Shown here piece by piece: positions 48,783 to 57,979 of a stretch of 64,000 bases of DNA. Each line of letters starts with the position of its first letter. Position 1 is the stretch's first letter. Source of the DNA: Mucilaginibacter corticis (GTDB taxonomy: Bacteria > Bacteroidota > Bacteroidia > Sphingobacteriales > Sphingobacteriaceae); assembly GCF_007558865.1 (NCBI RefSeq), contig NZ_VLPK01000004.1:1-64000 (forward strand), in the 5' to 3' direction. A model generated the notes under the pieces. It made no database searches and had not been told where the DNA came from. It was given only the letters and a program-made list of their open reading frames with translations. A program made the translations under genes and the position numbers.

Positions 48783-50840
48783 TTGAAAACATCCATACCA
48801 TACCATGATGTATTAACTAATTACTTTGCAGTAGCAACGGTATTGTTGCCGCTGTTTGCCTGTTTGGTAAATTGCTGTTTGCCGGGTAAGCGCAATAAAG
48901 TATCGGGTTGGATAGCTACTGCGGCTATTTTGGTAAGTTGCGTGCTGTCTGTAATTGTGTTTACAAAAATATGGAACGGTAATGAGGTTTATGTACAACG
49001 GTTGTGGTTTACCATAGGCGATACGCAGTTATACGGCGGTATTTACCTTAATAATTTATCAGTTGTGTTATTGATGCTAGTATCGCTTATTGCATTACCG
49101 GTACACATCTATTCGACTGCCTATATGAAGCATGATGAAAATCACGACCGTTATTTCATATACCTCGGCCTGTTTTGTTTTAGTATGCTGGCGCTGGTAG
49201 TGGTCAATAACATGATCCTGTTATATGCTTTCTGGGAGCTGGTAGGCTTTTCATCATACCTGCTGATAGGCTTTTGGTTTACGCGCGATAAGGCAGTACA
49301 GGCCAATAAAAAGGCATTCCTGATGAACAGGATAGGCGATGTTGGTTTACTTACAGCTATCATGGTCCTGTTTGCACAGTTTCACACGTTTGATATACCT
49401 GACCTATTTAGCAATGGCGGCCTGGTTAGTCAATCTACTATACAGAATGGTATATGGGTTACCCAAGGCGGTGGCTTACCGGCCGTTTGGCAATACATTG
49501 CTTTCGGCGGGATCTTTTTAGGTTTAGCGGCCAAATCAGCACAGTTCCCGTTACATACCTGGTTGCCTGATGCCATGGAAGGCCCCACATCTGTATCGGC
49601 ATTGATTCATGCCGCCACTATGGTGGCCGCAGGTGTGTTTTTGTTAGGCCGCTTTTATCCACTGTTTAACACTACCGAATTGGATATACTGGCCGTAGTC
49701 GGTTGCTTTACCGCATTTATGGCGGCTACCATCGCGCTTACGCAAAATGATCTGAAACGTATCCTGGCTTACTCAACCATATCGCAATTGGGCTTTATGG
49801 TGATGGCCATGGGGATAGGCGCTTACGCATCGTCATTATTCCATTTGGTTACCCACGCGTTTTTTAAATGTGCTTTGTTTTTGGTAGCCGGTATCGTGAT
49901 CCACGAAATGCAGCATATTAAAGAAGATAACGACCTTGATATTGATCCGCAGAATATTTTATACATGGGCGGCCTGCGTAAAAAACTGCCGCTGACGTTT
50001 TGGGTTGCCGTTATTGCCGGTTTCGCGTTGATAGGTTTGCCGTTTACGTCAGGCTATTTATCAAAAGATGGCATTTTGGTCCAGGCGGTCGATTGGTCCG
50101 ACAGTAAAAGTGCTGTATTCAGGCTTATCCCCATAGGAGCAATTGTTACTACCTGGCTTACCGCTTTTTACGTCATCAGGCTGATAACAAAAGTGTTTTG
50201 CGGCGATTTTAGGTTAGAGCAGTTCCATCCCCATGTTAAATACCATGTTAGCGATGGTGGCCTGCAATACAAGTTGCCCTTGGTGTTATTGGCTGCAGCT
50301 TCATTGTTCCCCATTTTTTCATTAAACCCGGTGCTTTATGAGCGTGCGTGGTTGTTTGAAGGCTTTGGTTCGATCCATTTAGAGCGGGTAAATATTTACC
50401 ATACTATTGTGCCTGTAGGTGTAAATATATTGAGCTTGTTTTTAATGTATTGGGCATGGTCGGTTTACTCGGGGCGTAAGTTGATGGTGTTTAAACAGAC
50501 CGGCTTTTTGTTCCATTTGTCTTACCGCGAGTGGTACATCGATAAATTTTACAATAAAGTAATTGTGGGTGCGGTAATGGCGCTCAGCAGTGCATTATCA
50601 TGGATAGACCGCAAAGTTATTGATGGATTCATCAATGGTCTGGCAAATTTTATGGTAGCTGTTTCAAAAATAGCCGCCTGGTTTGATTATAACATTATCG
50701 ACGGAATATCACGGCTGCTTACCTTTATCGTACAAATTACCGGTAATTTTGTGCGCCGTTTTCAGGGCGGTAAAATTCAATATTATTTGTTTAGCATGCT
50801 GGCAATTGTGCTGGCGTTGATCATATATTTAACAGTTTAG
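48783..50840 (+). CDS. nuoL: NADH-quinone oxidoreductase subunit L
   Basis: A 685-residue antiporter-like proton-pumping subunit. Conserved helices contain NMILLYAFWELVGFSSYLLIGFW, AAKSAQFPLHTWLPDAMEGPTSVSALIHAATMVAAG (with the proton-path Lys and His) and LKRILAYSTISQLGFM. The C-terminal amphipathic long helix region is present. The start is TTG at 48783, the first candidate after an in-frame stop, and is therefore uncertain by a few codons. It is 8 bp before nuoM. Confidence 0.93.
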   Translation: MKTSIPYHDVLTNYFAVATVLLPLFACLVNCCLPGKRNKVSGWIATAAILVSCVLSVIVFTKIWNGNEVYVQRLWFTIGDTQLYGGIYLNNLSVVLLMLVSLIALPVHIYSTAYMKHDENHDRYFIYLGLFCFSMLALVVVNNMILLYAFWELVGFSSYLLIGFWFTRDKAVQANKKAFLMNRIGDVGLLTAIMVLFAQFHTFDIPDLFSNGGLVSQSTIQNGIWVTQGGGLPAVWQYIAFGGIFLGLAAKSAQFPLHTWLPDAMEGPTSVSALIHAATMVAAGVFLLGRFYPLFNTTELDILAVVGCFTAFMAATIALTQNDLKRILAYSTISQLGFMVMAMGIGAYASSLFHLVTHAFFKCALFLVAGIVIHEMQHIKEDNDLDIDPQNILYMGGLRKKLPLTFWVAVIAGFALIGLPFTSGYLSKDGILVQAVDWSDSKSAVFRLIPIGAIVTTWLTAFYVIRLITKVFCGDFRLEQFHPHVKYHVSDGGLQYKLPLVLLAAASLFPIFSLNPVLYERAWLFEGFGSIHLERVNIYHTIVPVGVNILSLFLMYWAWSVYSGRKLMVFKQTGFLFHLSYREWYIDKFYNKVIVGAVMALSSALSWIDRKVIDGFINGLANFMVAVSKIAAWFDYNIIDGISRLLTFIVQITGNFVRRFQGGKIQYYLFSMLAIVLALIIYLTV

Positions 50841-50848
50841 ATTAATAA

Positions 50849-52456
50849 ATGAACATCTTAACCATACTCATATTTATACCATTGCTGTTTGGGCTTATCA
50901 TTGCTTTGATGCCCTCAAACCTGCGTGGTAGTTTTAAATACATTACTTTACTGGGTACGCTGGTACAGTTGGGTATGAGTATAGTGATGTACCTTAACTT
51001 TAAAACCGGCGCGGCATTTGGCGGTATAGCAACCGAGAGCCAGTTTCAATATGTACAGAAAGTACCATGGATAAACCTTGACCTGGGCAGCCTGGGCCAT
51101 ATGCAGATGGATTATTTTGTGGGGATAGACGGTATATCCATTACGCTGTTGGTTATGGCTTCGCTGGTGATGGTTATTGCCGCTTTGGCATCGTGGGAGA
51201 TAAAGAGTAACTTAAAAGGTTTCTTTGTGCTGTTTCTGATATTAGATATGGCGGTAATGGGCGTGTTTTGTTCATTGGACTTCTTCCTGTTCTATGTTTT
51301 TTACGAGCTGATGTTGTTGCCTTTATACTTCCTCATAGGAATGTGGGGCGGCGCAAGGCGCGAATACGCGGCTATCAAATTTTTCCTGTACACACTGTTT
51401 GGTTCAGTATTTATGTTGCTGGTGATGATCGGCTTATACCTGTCGGTAACCGATCCTTCAACAGGCAACCATACCTTTAACATGATCCAGATGATGAACC
51501 CAGCTAATTACAGCACGGGTTCGATATTTTCGGTGCTGAGCCATTATACTATATTTGGTGTATCCGCGCGTACACTTGGCTTTATCATTCTGTTTATAGC
51601 ATTCGCCATTAAAGTGCCGGTTGTGCCGCTGCACACCTGGCTACCCGACGCGCACGTTGAAGCGCCAACTCCCGTATCTATTATACTGGCTGCCATATTG
51701 TTAAAAATTGGCGGGTACGGAATCATCAGGATCTGCCTGGGTATATTCCCGGAGATAGCCGCCTCAGGTGCTTTCTGGCTGGGATTGCTGGGCGTTGTAT
51801 CTATTTTATACGGCGCGTTAAACGCCCTTGCGCAGCGCGATCTGAAAAAGATCATTGCCTACTCATCCGTATCGCAAATGGGTTTTGTGTTGTTGGGTAT
51901 CGCGTCGCAAACAGCCGAAGGTTTAAGCGGGGCGGTGATACAAATGGTAAGCCATGGTTTCTTATCAACCATGTTGTTCTTTTTGGTAGGCGTGGTTTAT
52001 AATCGTGTGCACGACAGGAATGTTTACCATTTCCGCGGACTGGGTACGTTGATGCCAAAATATACCGTTTTTATCATGATCGCGTTTTTCGCGTCATTAG
52101 GTTTACCCGGCTTTTCGGCGTTTATAGCCGAGGCGTTTTCTTTGGCCGGCGCATTTAAATCGCCTACTGTAAACGGACTGCTGCCTTATTGGATGGCGGT
52201 TTGCGGCGCGGGAGGGATCTTGCTAAGTGCCTGCTATTTTTTATGGACATTGCAGCGTGTTTTCTTCGGCCAGGTATCCCTGAAAGGTGGCGACATTTGG
52301 AAAGCCGCCTTAACCGACCTGAATATCCGCGAGATCATAACTTTATTACCATTAGCTATAGTGGTACTGGCGCTGGGTATAATGCCATCGTTAGTGTTCA
52401 GTAAAATCAATGATTCGGTATTGGCATTGGTGCAGTTTTTACATCTAACCAAATAA
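50849..52456 (+). CDS. nuoM: NADH-quinone oxidoreductase subunit M
   Basis: A 535-residue antiporter-like subunit with FFLFYVFYELMLLPLYFLIGMWGG, FAIKVPVVPLHTWLPDAHVEAPTPVSIILAAILLKIGGYG and LKKIIAYSSVSQMGFVLLG, the canonical NuoM set including the Glu and Lys of the proton channel. It starts 8 bp after nuoL and ends 1 bp before nuoN. Confidence 0.95.
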   Translation: MNILTILIFIPLLFGLIIALMPSNLRGSFKYITLLGTLVQLGMSIVMYLNFKTGAAFGGIATESQFQYVQKVPWINLDLGSLGHMQMDYFVGIDGISITLLVMASLVMVIAALASWEIKSNLKGFFVLFLILDMAVMGVFCSLDFFLFYVFYELMLLPLYFLIGMWGGARREYAAIKFFLYTLFGSVFMLLVMIGLYLSVTDPSTGNHTFNMIQMMNPANYSTGSIFSVLSHYTIFGVSARTLGFIILFIAFAIKVPVVPLHTWLPDAHVEAPTPVSIILAAILLKIGGYGIIRICLGIFPEIAASGAFWLGLLGVVSILYGALNALAQRDLKKIIAYSSVSQMGFVLLGIASQTAEGLSGAVIQMVSHGFLSTMLFFLVGVVYNRVHDRNVYHFRGLGTLMPKYTVFIMIAFFASLGLPGFSAFIAEAFSLAGAFKSPTVNGLLPYWMAVCGAGGILLSACYFLWTLQRVFFGQVSLKGGDIWKAALTDLNIREIITLLPLAIVVLALGIMPSLVFSKINDSVLALVQFLHLTK

Positions 52457-52457
52457 C

Positions 52458-53957
52458 ATGCACGAGTTAATACCCAATATAAGCCAGCAGTTAACCGGTA
52501 TCCTGGGCGATATTAAATATTTCAATCCCGAGATCTACCTGTCGCTGCTATTTATTGTCGTATTAATTACAGATCTGCTGTTTGGCCGTAACTCCGAACG
52601 CTTATGTCGCATTGTTGCTGCCGCGGGGATCTTGCTTATTATCGAAAAAAATATTATCCAGTTGCCACTTGTGGCGGAGCAAGGTAGATTCCTGTTCGGA
52701 GGAATGTTGTTGCATACGCATATCTCTGTTATATTCCGGCTGATCATTGATGTATCAGCATTTCTGTTAATATTATATTTTGCCTGGGACGAGCGCCTCA
52801 AATCGCACACAAAAAAATTATCCGACCTCTATTCCATCACCATAGCCGCGGTTCTTGGCCTGCATTTAATGACGATGGCTGCAAACCTGCTCTCGGTGTA
52901 TTTATCTATCGAGATGGTTTCTATCGCTTCCTACCTATTAGTAGCGTACCGTTCAGAAAATGCTTTCAGTACCGAGGCCGGGTTAAAATATGTATTGTTT
53001 GGTGCCGCGGCATCGGCAGTTATGCTGTATGGCATCTCGCTGCTTTATGGCTTTACCGGGACGTTAAGCCTGTTTGATCCCGTTTTTATTTCCGGCCTGA
53101 TGCAGGTTAACGGGGCAGGTGTTGCTTTTGCGCTGATACTGGTGCTGGTTGGTATAGGCTTTAAACTATCATTTGTGCCCATCCATTTTTGGGTGCCTGA
53201 TGTTTACGAAGGTGCGCCTACACCCATTACGGCATTTTTATCCACTGTACCTAAAATTGCCGCGTTTGCCTTGCTGATCAATTTCCTGACACCTTTTATT
53301 AGTTCACAGCAATGGCATAGCTTTAATTTTGAGTTGTGCTTGTCCGTGATCGGCATAATTACCATGATTGCCGGGAACTTTGCGGCCGTTATGCAAAACA
53401 ATGCCAAACGGATGCTGGCTTATTCAAGCATAGGCCATACCGGCTTTGCGCTGATGGCCGTGGTTACGTTTAGCGCGCAAGGCATAAAAGCTTTGGAGTA
53501 TTACCTGGCGGTATATGTTCTGGCAAATATTGGCGCGTTGATGCTGGTATCGTATTTTACCCGCATCACCGGTTCTGAAGATGTAAACACTTACCGGGGA
53601 TTGGGCCTGAAATATCCTGCGGCGTCAATTTGCTTTGTCATTATCATGATTTCGCTGACCGGTTTGCCGGTAACTGCCGGTTTTACCGGTAAATTGTTTG
53701 TTTTTTCGGCAGTTTACAGCATCTATCAGCAAAATAACAGCATTTTTTTAATGCTTTTAACCATAACCGGCGCACTTACTACCGTTGTGTCGTTATTTTA
53801 TTACATCAAGATCCCGCTTAATCTATTTTTAAAACGGACAGAATCTACCGCCGAGCCAATTCCGCAACCAAATTATATACTGATAGGCGCAATTATTATT
53901 TCAGTGATGTTGATATTACTTGGAATTTTCCCCAACTGGCTTACGCAGTTTTTGTAA
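52458..53957 (+). CDS. nuoN: NADH-quinone oxidoreductase subunit N
   Basis: A 499-residue antiporter-like subunit: LLSVYLSIEMVSIASYLLVAYR, KLSFVPIHFWVPDVYEGAPTPITAFLSTVPKIAAFA and AKRMLAYSSIGHTGFALM mark the proton path. It is the last nuo gene; no clear terminator is seen before amtB. Confidence 0.95.
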   Translation: MHELIPNISQQLTGILGDIKYFNPEIYLSLLFIVVLITDLLFGRNSERLCRIVAAAGILLIIEKNIIQLPLVAEQGRFLFGGMLLHTHISVIFRLIIDVSAFLLILYFAWDERLKSHTKKLSDLYSITIAAVLGLHLMTMAANLLSVYLSIEMVSIASYLLVAYRSENAFSTEAGLKYVLFGAAASAVMLYGISLLYGFTGTLSLFDPVFISGLMQVNGAGVAFALILVLVGIGFKLSFVPIHFWVPDVYEGAPTPITAFLSTVPKIAAFALLINFLTPFISSQQWHSFNFELCLSVIGIITMIAGNFAAVMQNNAKRMLAYSSIGHTGFALMAVVTFSAQGIKALEYYLAVYVLANIGALMLVSYFTRITGSEDVNTYRGLGLKYPAASICFVIIMISLTGLPVTAGFTGKLFVFSAVYSIYQQNNSIFLMLLTITGALTTVVSLFYYIKIPLNLFLKRTESTAEPIPQPNYILIGAIIISVMLILLGIFPNWLTQFL

Positions 53958-54065
53958 AAACCGCTAATTCGTGCTGTTTTTAGTAAAAATTTAACATTTT
54001 TTTCATTTATTTATGATATTAATCATAAATTCAGCCGTTTTTTTAAATTATTCTTTAATTTTTAT

Positions 54066-55373
54066 ATGAAGCGCTATTTTCCGTTTTTTCTTATCGTTTT
54101 TATTTTAATATTAACCTTTATTTTTCCTTCCGTCGAATTTAAAAATACAGGAACCAGTCATTTTAATACCGGCGACATTGCCTGGATGCTAATGTCAACC
54201 GCATTAGTTCTGATCATGACACCAGGCCTGGCATTTTTTTACGGCGGTATGGTTAATAAAAAGAACGTAATATCTACCATGCTGCAAAGCGTGGTTTGTA
54301 TGGTTATTATTACGGTAATGTGGGGGATATTTGGATTTAGCCTTGCATTTGGCGATAGCTTTCATGGTATTATTGGCAACCCGGCCACCTATTTTATGAT
54401 GAAAGGCATGCTGGGCGACGCCACCTGGAAATCAGCACCCACTATTCCGCTGTTATTGTTTGCCATGTACCAGCTAAAGTTCGCTATCATCACTCCTGCA
54501 TTAATAACCGGTGCATTTGCAGAGCGTATCCGTTTTAATTCGTATATCATTTTCCTGGTGCTATTCAGCATATTCATATTTACGCCACTGGCGCACGCAA
54601 CCTGGCACCCCGATGGCTTGTTGGCTAAATTAGGCGTGCTTGATTTTGCAGGCGGTACAGTAGTACACATGTCTGCCGGATGGGCTGCATTGGCATCGGC
54701 CTTGTATTTAAAGAAAAGAAACGAGCCCAGCCATTCACCTGCACGTATCACGTACGTATTAATAGGTACGGGCTTATTATGGTTTGGTTGGTTTGGCTTT
54801 AACGCGGGCTCTGCATTTGGTGCAAACCACTTGGCAGTTATCGCATTGGCAACAAGTACTACGGCATCAGCAGCGGCGGGTTTAACCTGGATATTTTTTG
54901 ATATGCTGCGCGGTCGTAAACCATCGGCAATGGGTACCTGTATAGGTGCTGTTGTTGGCCTGGTAGCTATTACACCTGCAGCTGGTTTCGTTTCTATTCC
55001 GCATTCACTAGCAATAGGTATCATATCGGCAGTGATCAGTAATTTAGTTGTCGAGTGGCGCACAGGTACGTCTATCGATGATACTTTAGATGTTTTTCCT
55101 TGCCATGGTGTTGGCGGTATGGTAGGTATGCTGCTTACAGGCGTATTTGCTAATCAAAATGTTAACTCGGGTAATACTACCGGCAACGGCTTGTTCTTCG
55201 GGCAAACCCATTTGTTTTTGATCCAGTTGTTCGCATTGATACTGGTGTCAATATTCGCTTTTTTTGGTTCATTACTTTTATTAAAGATCACAGATATGAT
55301 CTCGCCTTTACGTGTATCGGCAGAAGAAGAAGTGATTGGCCTTGACATTAGCCAGCACGGTGAGCGACTTTAA
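54066..55373 (+). CDS. amtB: ammonium transporter
   Basis: A 435-residue Amt channel. A signal-like first helix is followed by GDIAWMLMSTALVLIMTPGLAFFYGGMV, ATWHPDGLLAKLGVLDFAGGTVVHMSAG (first pore His) and DTLDVFPCHGVGGMVGMLLTGVF (second pore His), the twin-His pore. No glnK/PII gene is adjacent, which is unusual for amtB. A strong terminator follows. Confidence 0.95.
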   Translation: MKRYFPFFLIVFILILTFIFPSVEFKNTGTSHFNTGDIAWMLMSTALVLIMTPGLAFFYGGMVNKKNVISTMLQSVVCMVIITVMWGIFGFSLAFGDSFHGIIGNPATYFMMKGMLGDATWKSAPTIPLLLFAMYQLKFAIITPALITGAFAERIRFNSYIIFLVLFSIFIFTPLAHATWHPDGLLAKLGVLDFAGGTVVHMSAGWAALASALYLKKRNEPSHSPARITYVLIGTGLLWFGWFGFNAGSAFGANHLAVIALATSTTASAAAGLTWIFFDMLRGRKPSAMGTCIGAVVGLVAITPAAGFVSIPHSLAIGIISAVISNLVVEWRTGTSIDDTLDVFPCHGVGGMVGMLLTGVFANQNVNSGNTTGNGLFFGQTHLFLIQLFALILVSIFAFFGSLLLLKITDMISPLRVSAEEEVIGLDISQHGERL

Positions 55374-55413
55374 ATTTACCACCACTAAACAATCTATAAA
55401 CCAATAGTTAGAG

Positions 55414-55441
55414 GGCCGGCTTTTTAGTCGGCCTTTTTTTT
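55414..55441 (+). terminator. intrinsic terminator of amtB
   Basis: GGCCGGC, a 6-nt loop, GTCGGCC (one G-T pair) and eight T. Confidence 0.9.
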
Positions 55442-55442
55442 G

Positions 55443-55450
55443 TAGATTTG
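55443..55450 (+). promoter_or_regulatory. -7 element of the 79-residue protein gene
   Basis: TAGATTTG, exact consensus, directly after the amtB terminator and 45 bp before the ATG at 55496. Confidence 0.52.
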
Positions 55451-55495
55451 ATTAGAGTACCTGTCTTGTTTTCGCGTTATTTAAAATATCACATT

Positions 55496-55735
55496 ATGGA
55501 AAATAACTTTTTCGTTGTTACTGTTAATAATACTGATTATAAAGTTAAGATGAGTTCTGTTATACCGCCGCTTTATGATGTTTTTTGTGGCGAGGCCTAT
55601 CACCAGATTGGTAAGACCGATGCAGGCTTATGGGTATATGTTGAAACACCTTCGTGTGTACAGCATATGCCGCTACAGGAAATTGGTGAGGCTATAGATA
55701 TACATTTTAGTCTTGACAGCGAAGAAGTTAATTAG
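55496..55735 (+). CDS. small uncharacterised protein, 79 residues
   Basis: Begins MENNFFVVTVNNTDYKVKM and continues to EEVN. I do not recognise a family. It is acidic overall, soluble, without signal peptide, and predicted mainly beta (FFVVTVNNTDYKV, GLWVYVET) with a short helix (PLQEIGEAIDIHF). It has two Cys (VFCGEAY, TPSCVQ). It has its own promoter element after the amtB terminator, which argues that it is a real monocistronic gene. The ATG is preferred to a TTG lying in the promoter. Confidence 0.7.
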   Translation: MENNFFVVTVNNTDYKVKMSSVIPPLYDVFCGEAYHQIGKTDAGLWVYVETPSCVQHMPLQEIGEAIDIHFSLDSEEVN

Positions 55736-55826
55736 AACAAAGCAGTGCGCGCCTGATTGTTAAATTAATATTATTTTTAATACGATTTAATGACAATTCT
55801 CCTGACAACAGTTTAGGATAAAGTTA

Positions 55827-55834
55827 TAACTTTG
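55827..55834 (+). promoter_or_regulatory. -7 element of purF
   Basis: TAACTTTG, exact consensus, 17 bp before the ATG. Confidence 0.6.
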
Positions 55835-55851
55835 CCGGCTCATCATCAATC

Positions 55852-57759
55852 ATGAGCGATCAGATTAAACATGAATGCGGTGTGGCATTTATCCGCCTTT
55901 TAAAGCCACTGTCTTTTTATCAGAAAAAATACGGCACTGCGCTGTACGGCTTAAACAAGCTCTATCTTTTAATGGAAAAACAACATAACCGCGGCCAGGA
56001 TGGCGCGGGTGTTGCTACTATTAAATTGGACGTTGCTCCGGGTAAGCGGTACATTAGCAGGCACCGGTCAATGGCATCAAATGCCGTTGCTGATATATTC
56101 GAGTATATCCAGAAGAAGTTTGCCGATATACAAAAGGAATCGCCTGAAAAAATGGCTGACACCGAATGGCTCAAAGAGCACGTAAGCTTTACCGGCGAAG
56201 TGTTATTGGGCCATTTACGTTATGGCACGCATGGTAAAAACAGCATTGAAAGCTGTCACCCTTTTCTGCGCCAAAACAACTGGATGACCCGTAACCTGGT
56301 TATTGCAGGTAACTTTAACATGACCAATGTTGATGAGTTATTGCAACAACTGTATGACCTGGGCCAGCATCCTAAAGAAAAAGCCGATACCGTTACCGTG
56401 TTAGAGAAAATGGGCCACTTTATTGATACCGAGGTACAAGGCTTGTTTGACCAGTATAAACGCGAAGGATTGGACGATAACGCCGAGATAAGCAAGCTTA
56501 TAGCCAAGGATATGGACGTAGCTAAAATTCTGCGTAAGTCTGCCCGTAACTGGGATGGCGGCTACACCATTGCCGGTATGCTTGGCCATGGCGACGCGTT
56601 TGTAATGCGCGACCCGGTAGGTATCCGCCCGGCTTATTATTATTATAATGATGAGATCGTAGTCGCTGCTTCAGAACGCCCCGCTATACAAACAGCGTTT
56701 AATATCCCTATTGAGGATATCAGGGAGATCCAGCCCGGCCATGCGCTAATCGTTAAGAAAAACGGCAAGGTATCTGAAGATATGTTTAGCGAACCGGTTG
56801 AAAAGAAAGCCTGCTCATTTGAGCGGATCTACTTTTCAAGGGGAAGCGACGCGTCTATTTACCGCGAGCGTAAACAATTAGGCAGGCTGCTTTGCCCGCA
56901 AATATTGAGCGCGGTTGACAATGATATTAAAAACACAGTATTCTCATACATCCCAAATACTGCCGAGGTGGCTTTTTATGGCATGGTAGAAGGGGTGCAT
57001 AAATACATAAAAAAATACCAGCAAGACAGGTTGCTTAACCGTGAAGACAAGATAAGTGAAGAGGAATTGACCGAAGTGCTTTGCATGGCACCAAGGGTTG
57101 AAAAGATAGCGATCAAAGACGTTAAACTGCGTACGTTTATTACGCAGGATGCTGACCGCAGCGAAATGGTGGCACACGTTTATGACACTACTTACGGCCT
57201 GATAAAAAATGGTACCGATACGCTGGTGGTACTGGATGATTCCATCGTTCGTGGTACAACGTTAAAACAGAGTATACTGAAGATCCTGGATCGTTTAGGC
57301 CCTAAAAAGGTGGTGGTGGTATCATCTGCGCCGCAAATTCGTTACCCTGATTGTTACGGTATAGATATGTCGCGTATGGGTGAGTTTGTTGCATTTGAAG
57401 CTGCTATAAGCCTGCTTAAAGAACAAGGCAAGGAAAATATCATTGCCGATGTTTATAACAAGTGTAAGGCCAGTGCATCACTACCTAAAGAAGAAGTAGT
57501 GAATTATGTAAAGGCTATATATGAGCCATTTACAGACCAGGAAGTTTCTGACCGTATAGCGCAGATCATCACGCCAAAAGAAATTAAATGCGAGGTAGCT
57601 GTTATTTACCAGACATTAGATAACCTGCATAAAGCCTGCCCGGATCATACCGGCGACTGGTATTTCTCGGGCGATTATCCAACCCCGGGTGGCAACAAGG
57701 TGGTTAACCGCGCCTTTGTTAACTGGATGGAAGGAAAGAACCAAAGAGCATATATGTAA
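55852..57759 (+). CDS. purF: amidophosphoribosyltransferase, long form
   Basis: A 635-residue enzyme for the first step of purine synthesis (PRPP plus glutamine to phosphoribosylamine). The Ntn nucleophile is Cys9 in HECGVAFI, so an eight-residue propeptide must be removed. RGQDGAG, LLGHLRYGTHG and GYTIAGML belong to the glutaminase domain; LVVLDDSIVRGTTLKQSI is the PRPP loop. It is about 130 residues longer than the enterobacterial enzyme, with insertions near residues 65-110 and 160-220 and a C-terminal extension, as in the long paralogue of Bacteroidota. Confidence 0.9.
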   Translation: MSDQIKHECGVAFIRLLKPLSFYQKKYGTALYGLNKLYLLMEKQHNRGQDGAGVATIKLDVAPGKRYISRHRSMASNAVADIFEYIQKKFADIQKESPEKMADTEWLKEHVSFTGEVLLGHLRYGTHGKNSIESCHPFLRQNNWMTRNLVIAGNFNMTNVDELLQQLYDLGQHPKEKADTVTVLEKMGHFIDTEVQGLFDQYKREGLDDNAEISKLIAKDMDVAKILRKSARNWDGGYTIAGMLGHGDAFVMRDPVGIRPAYYYYNDEIVVAASERPAIQTAFNIPIEDIREIQPGHALIVKKNGKVSEDMFSEPVEKKACSFERIYFSRGSDASIYRERKQLGRLLCPQILSAVDNDIKNTVFSYIPNTAEVAFYGMVEGVHKYIKKYQQDRLLNREDKISEEELTEVLCMAPRVEKIAIKDVKLRTFITQDADRSEMVAHVYDTTYGLIKNGTDTLVVLDDSIVRGTTLKQSILKILDRLGPKKVVVVSSAPQIRYPDCYGIDMSRMGEFVAFEAAISLLKEQGKENIIADVYNKCKASASLPKEEVVNYVKAIYEPFTDQEVSDRIAQIITPKEIKCEVAVIYQTLDNLHKACPDHTGDWYFSGDYPTPGGNKVVNRAFVNWMEGKNQRAYM

Positions 57760-57781
57760 TTGAGGTTGAAAGGCTAAAGGT

Positions 57782-57816
57782 AAAAGGCGAAAGGTGTTGA
57801 ATCTTTCGCCTTTTCT
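57782..57816 (+). terminator. intrinsic terminator of purF
   Basis: AAAAGGCGAAAG, a 9-nt loop and CTTTCGCCTTTT form a 12-bp stem. The left flank is a short tandem of AAAGGyAAAAGG words, so this terminator too grew from a reiterated word. Confidence 0.85.
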
Positions 57817-57979
57817 GCTTAAATACATTATCGCTAACATAGTACGGTAACGCACATTTTATTGTATCAAAAGCGAACAATAATTAATTATTTTTTATTT
57901 GTAAATAATTGATTATTAATTTTTTAAATCAATGGCATTTAAATGGTTGAACGTACGAGGTGAATTTAATTTATAGCTT

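Noticed and set aside
54389..55063. A 224-codon open frame antisense to amtB
   Set aside because: It has no family-like segments and mirrors the codon pattern of a strongly conserved transporter gene; a shadow.
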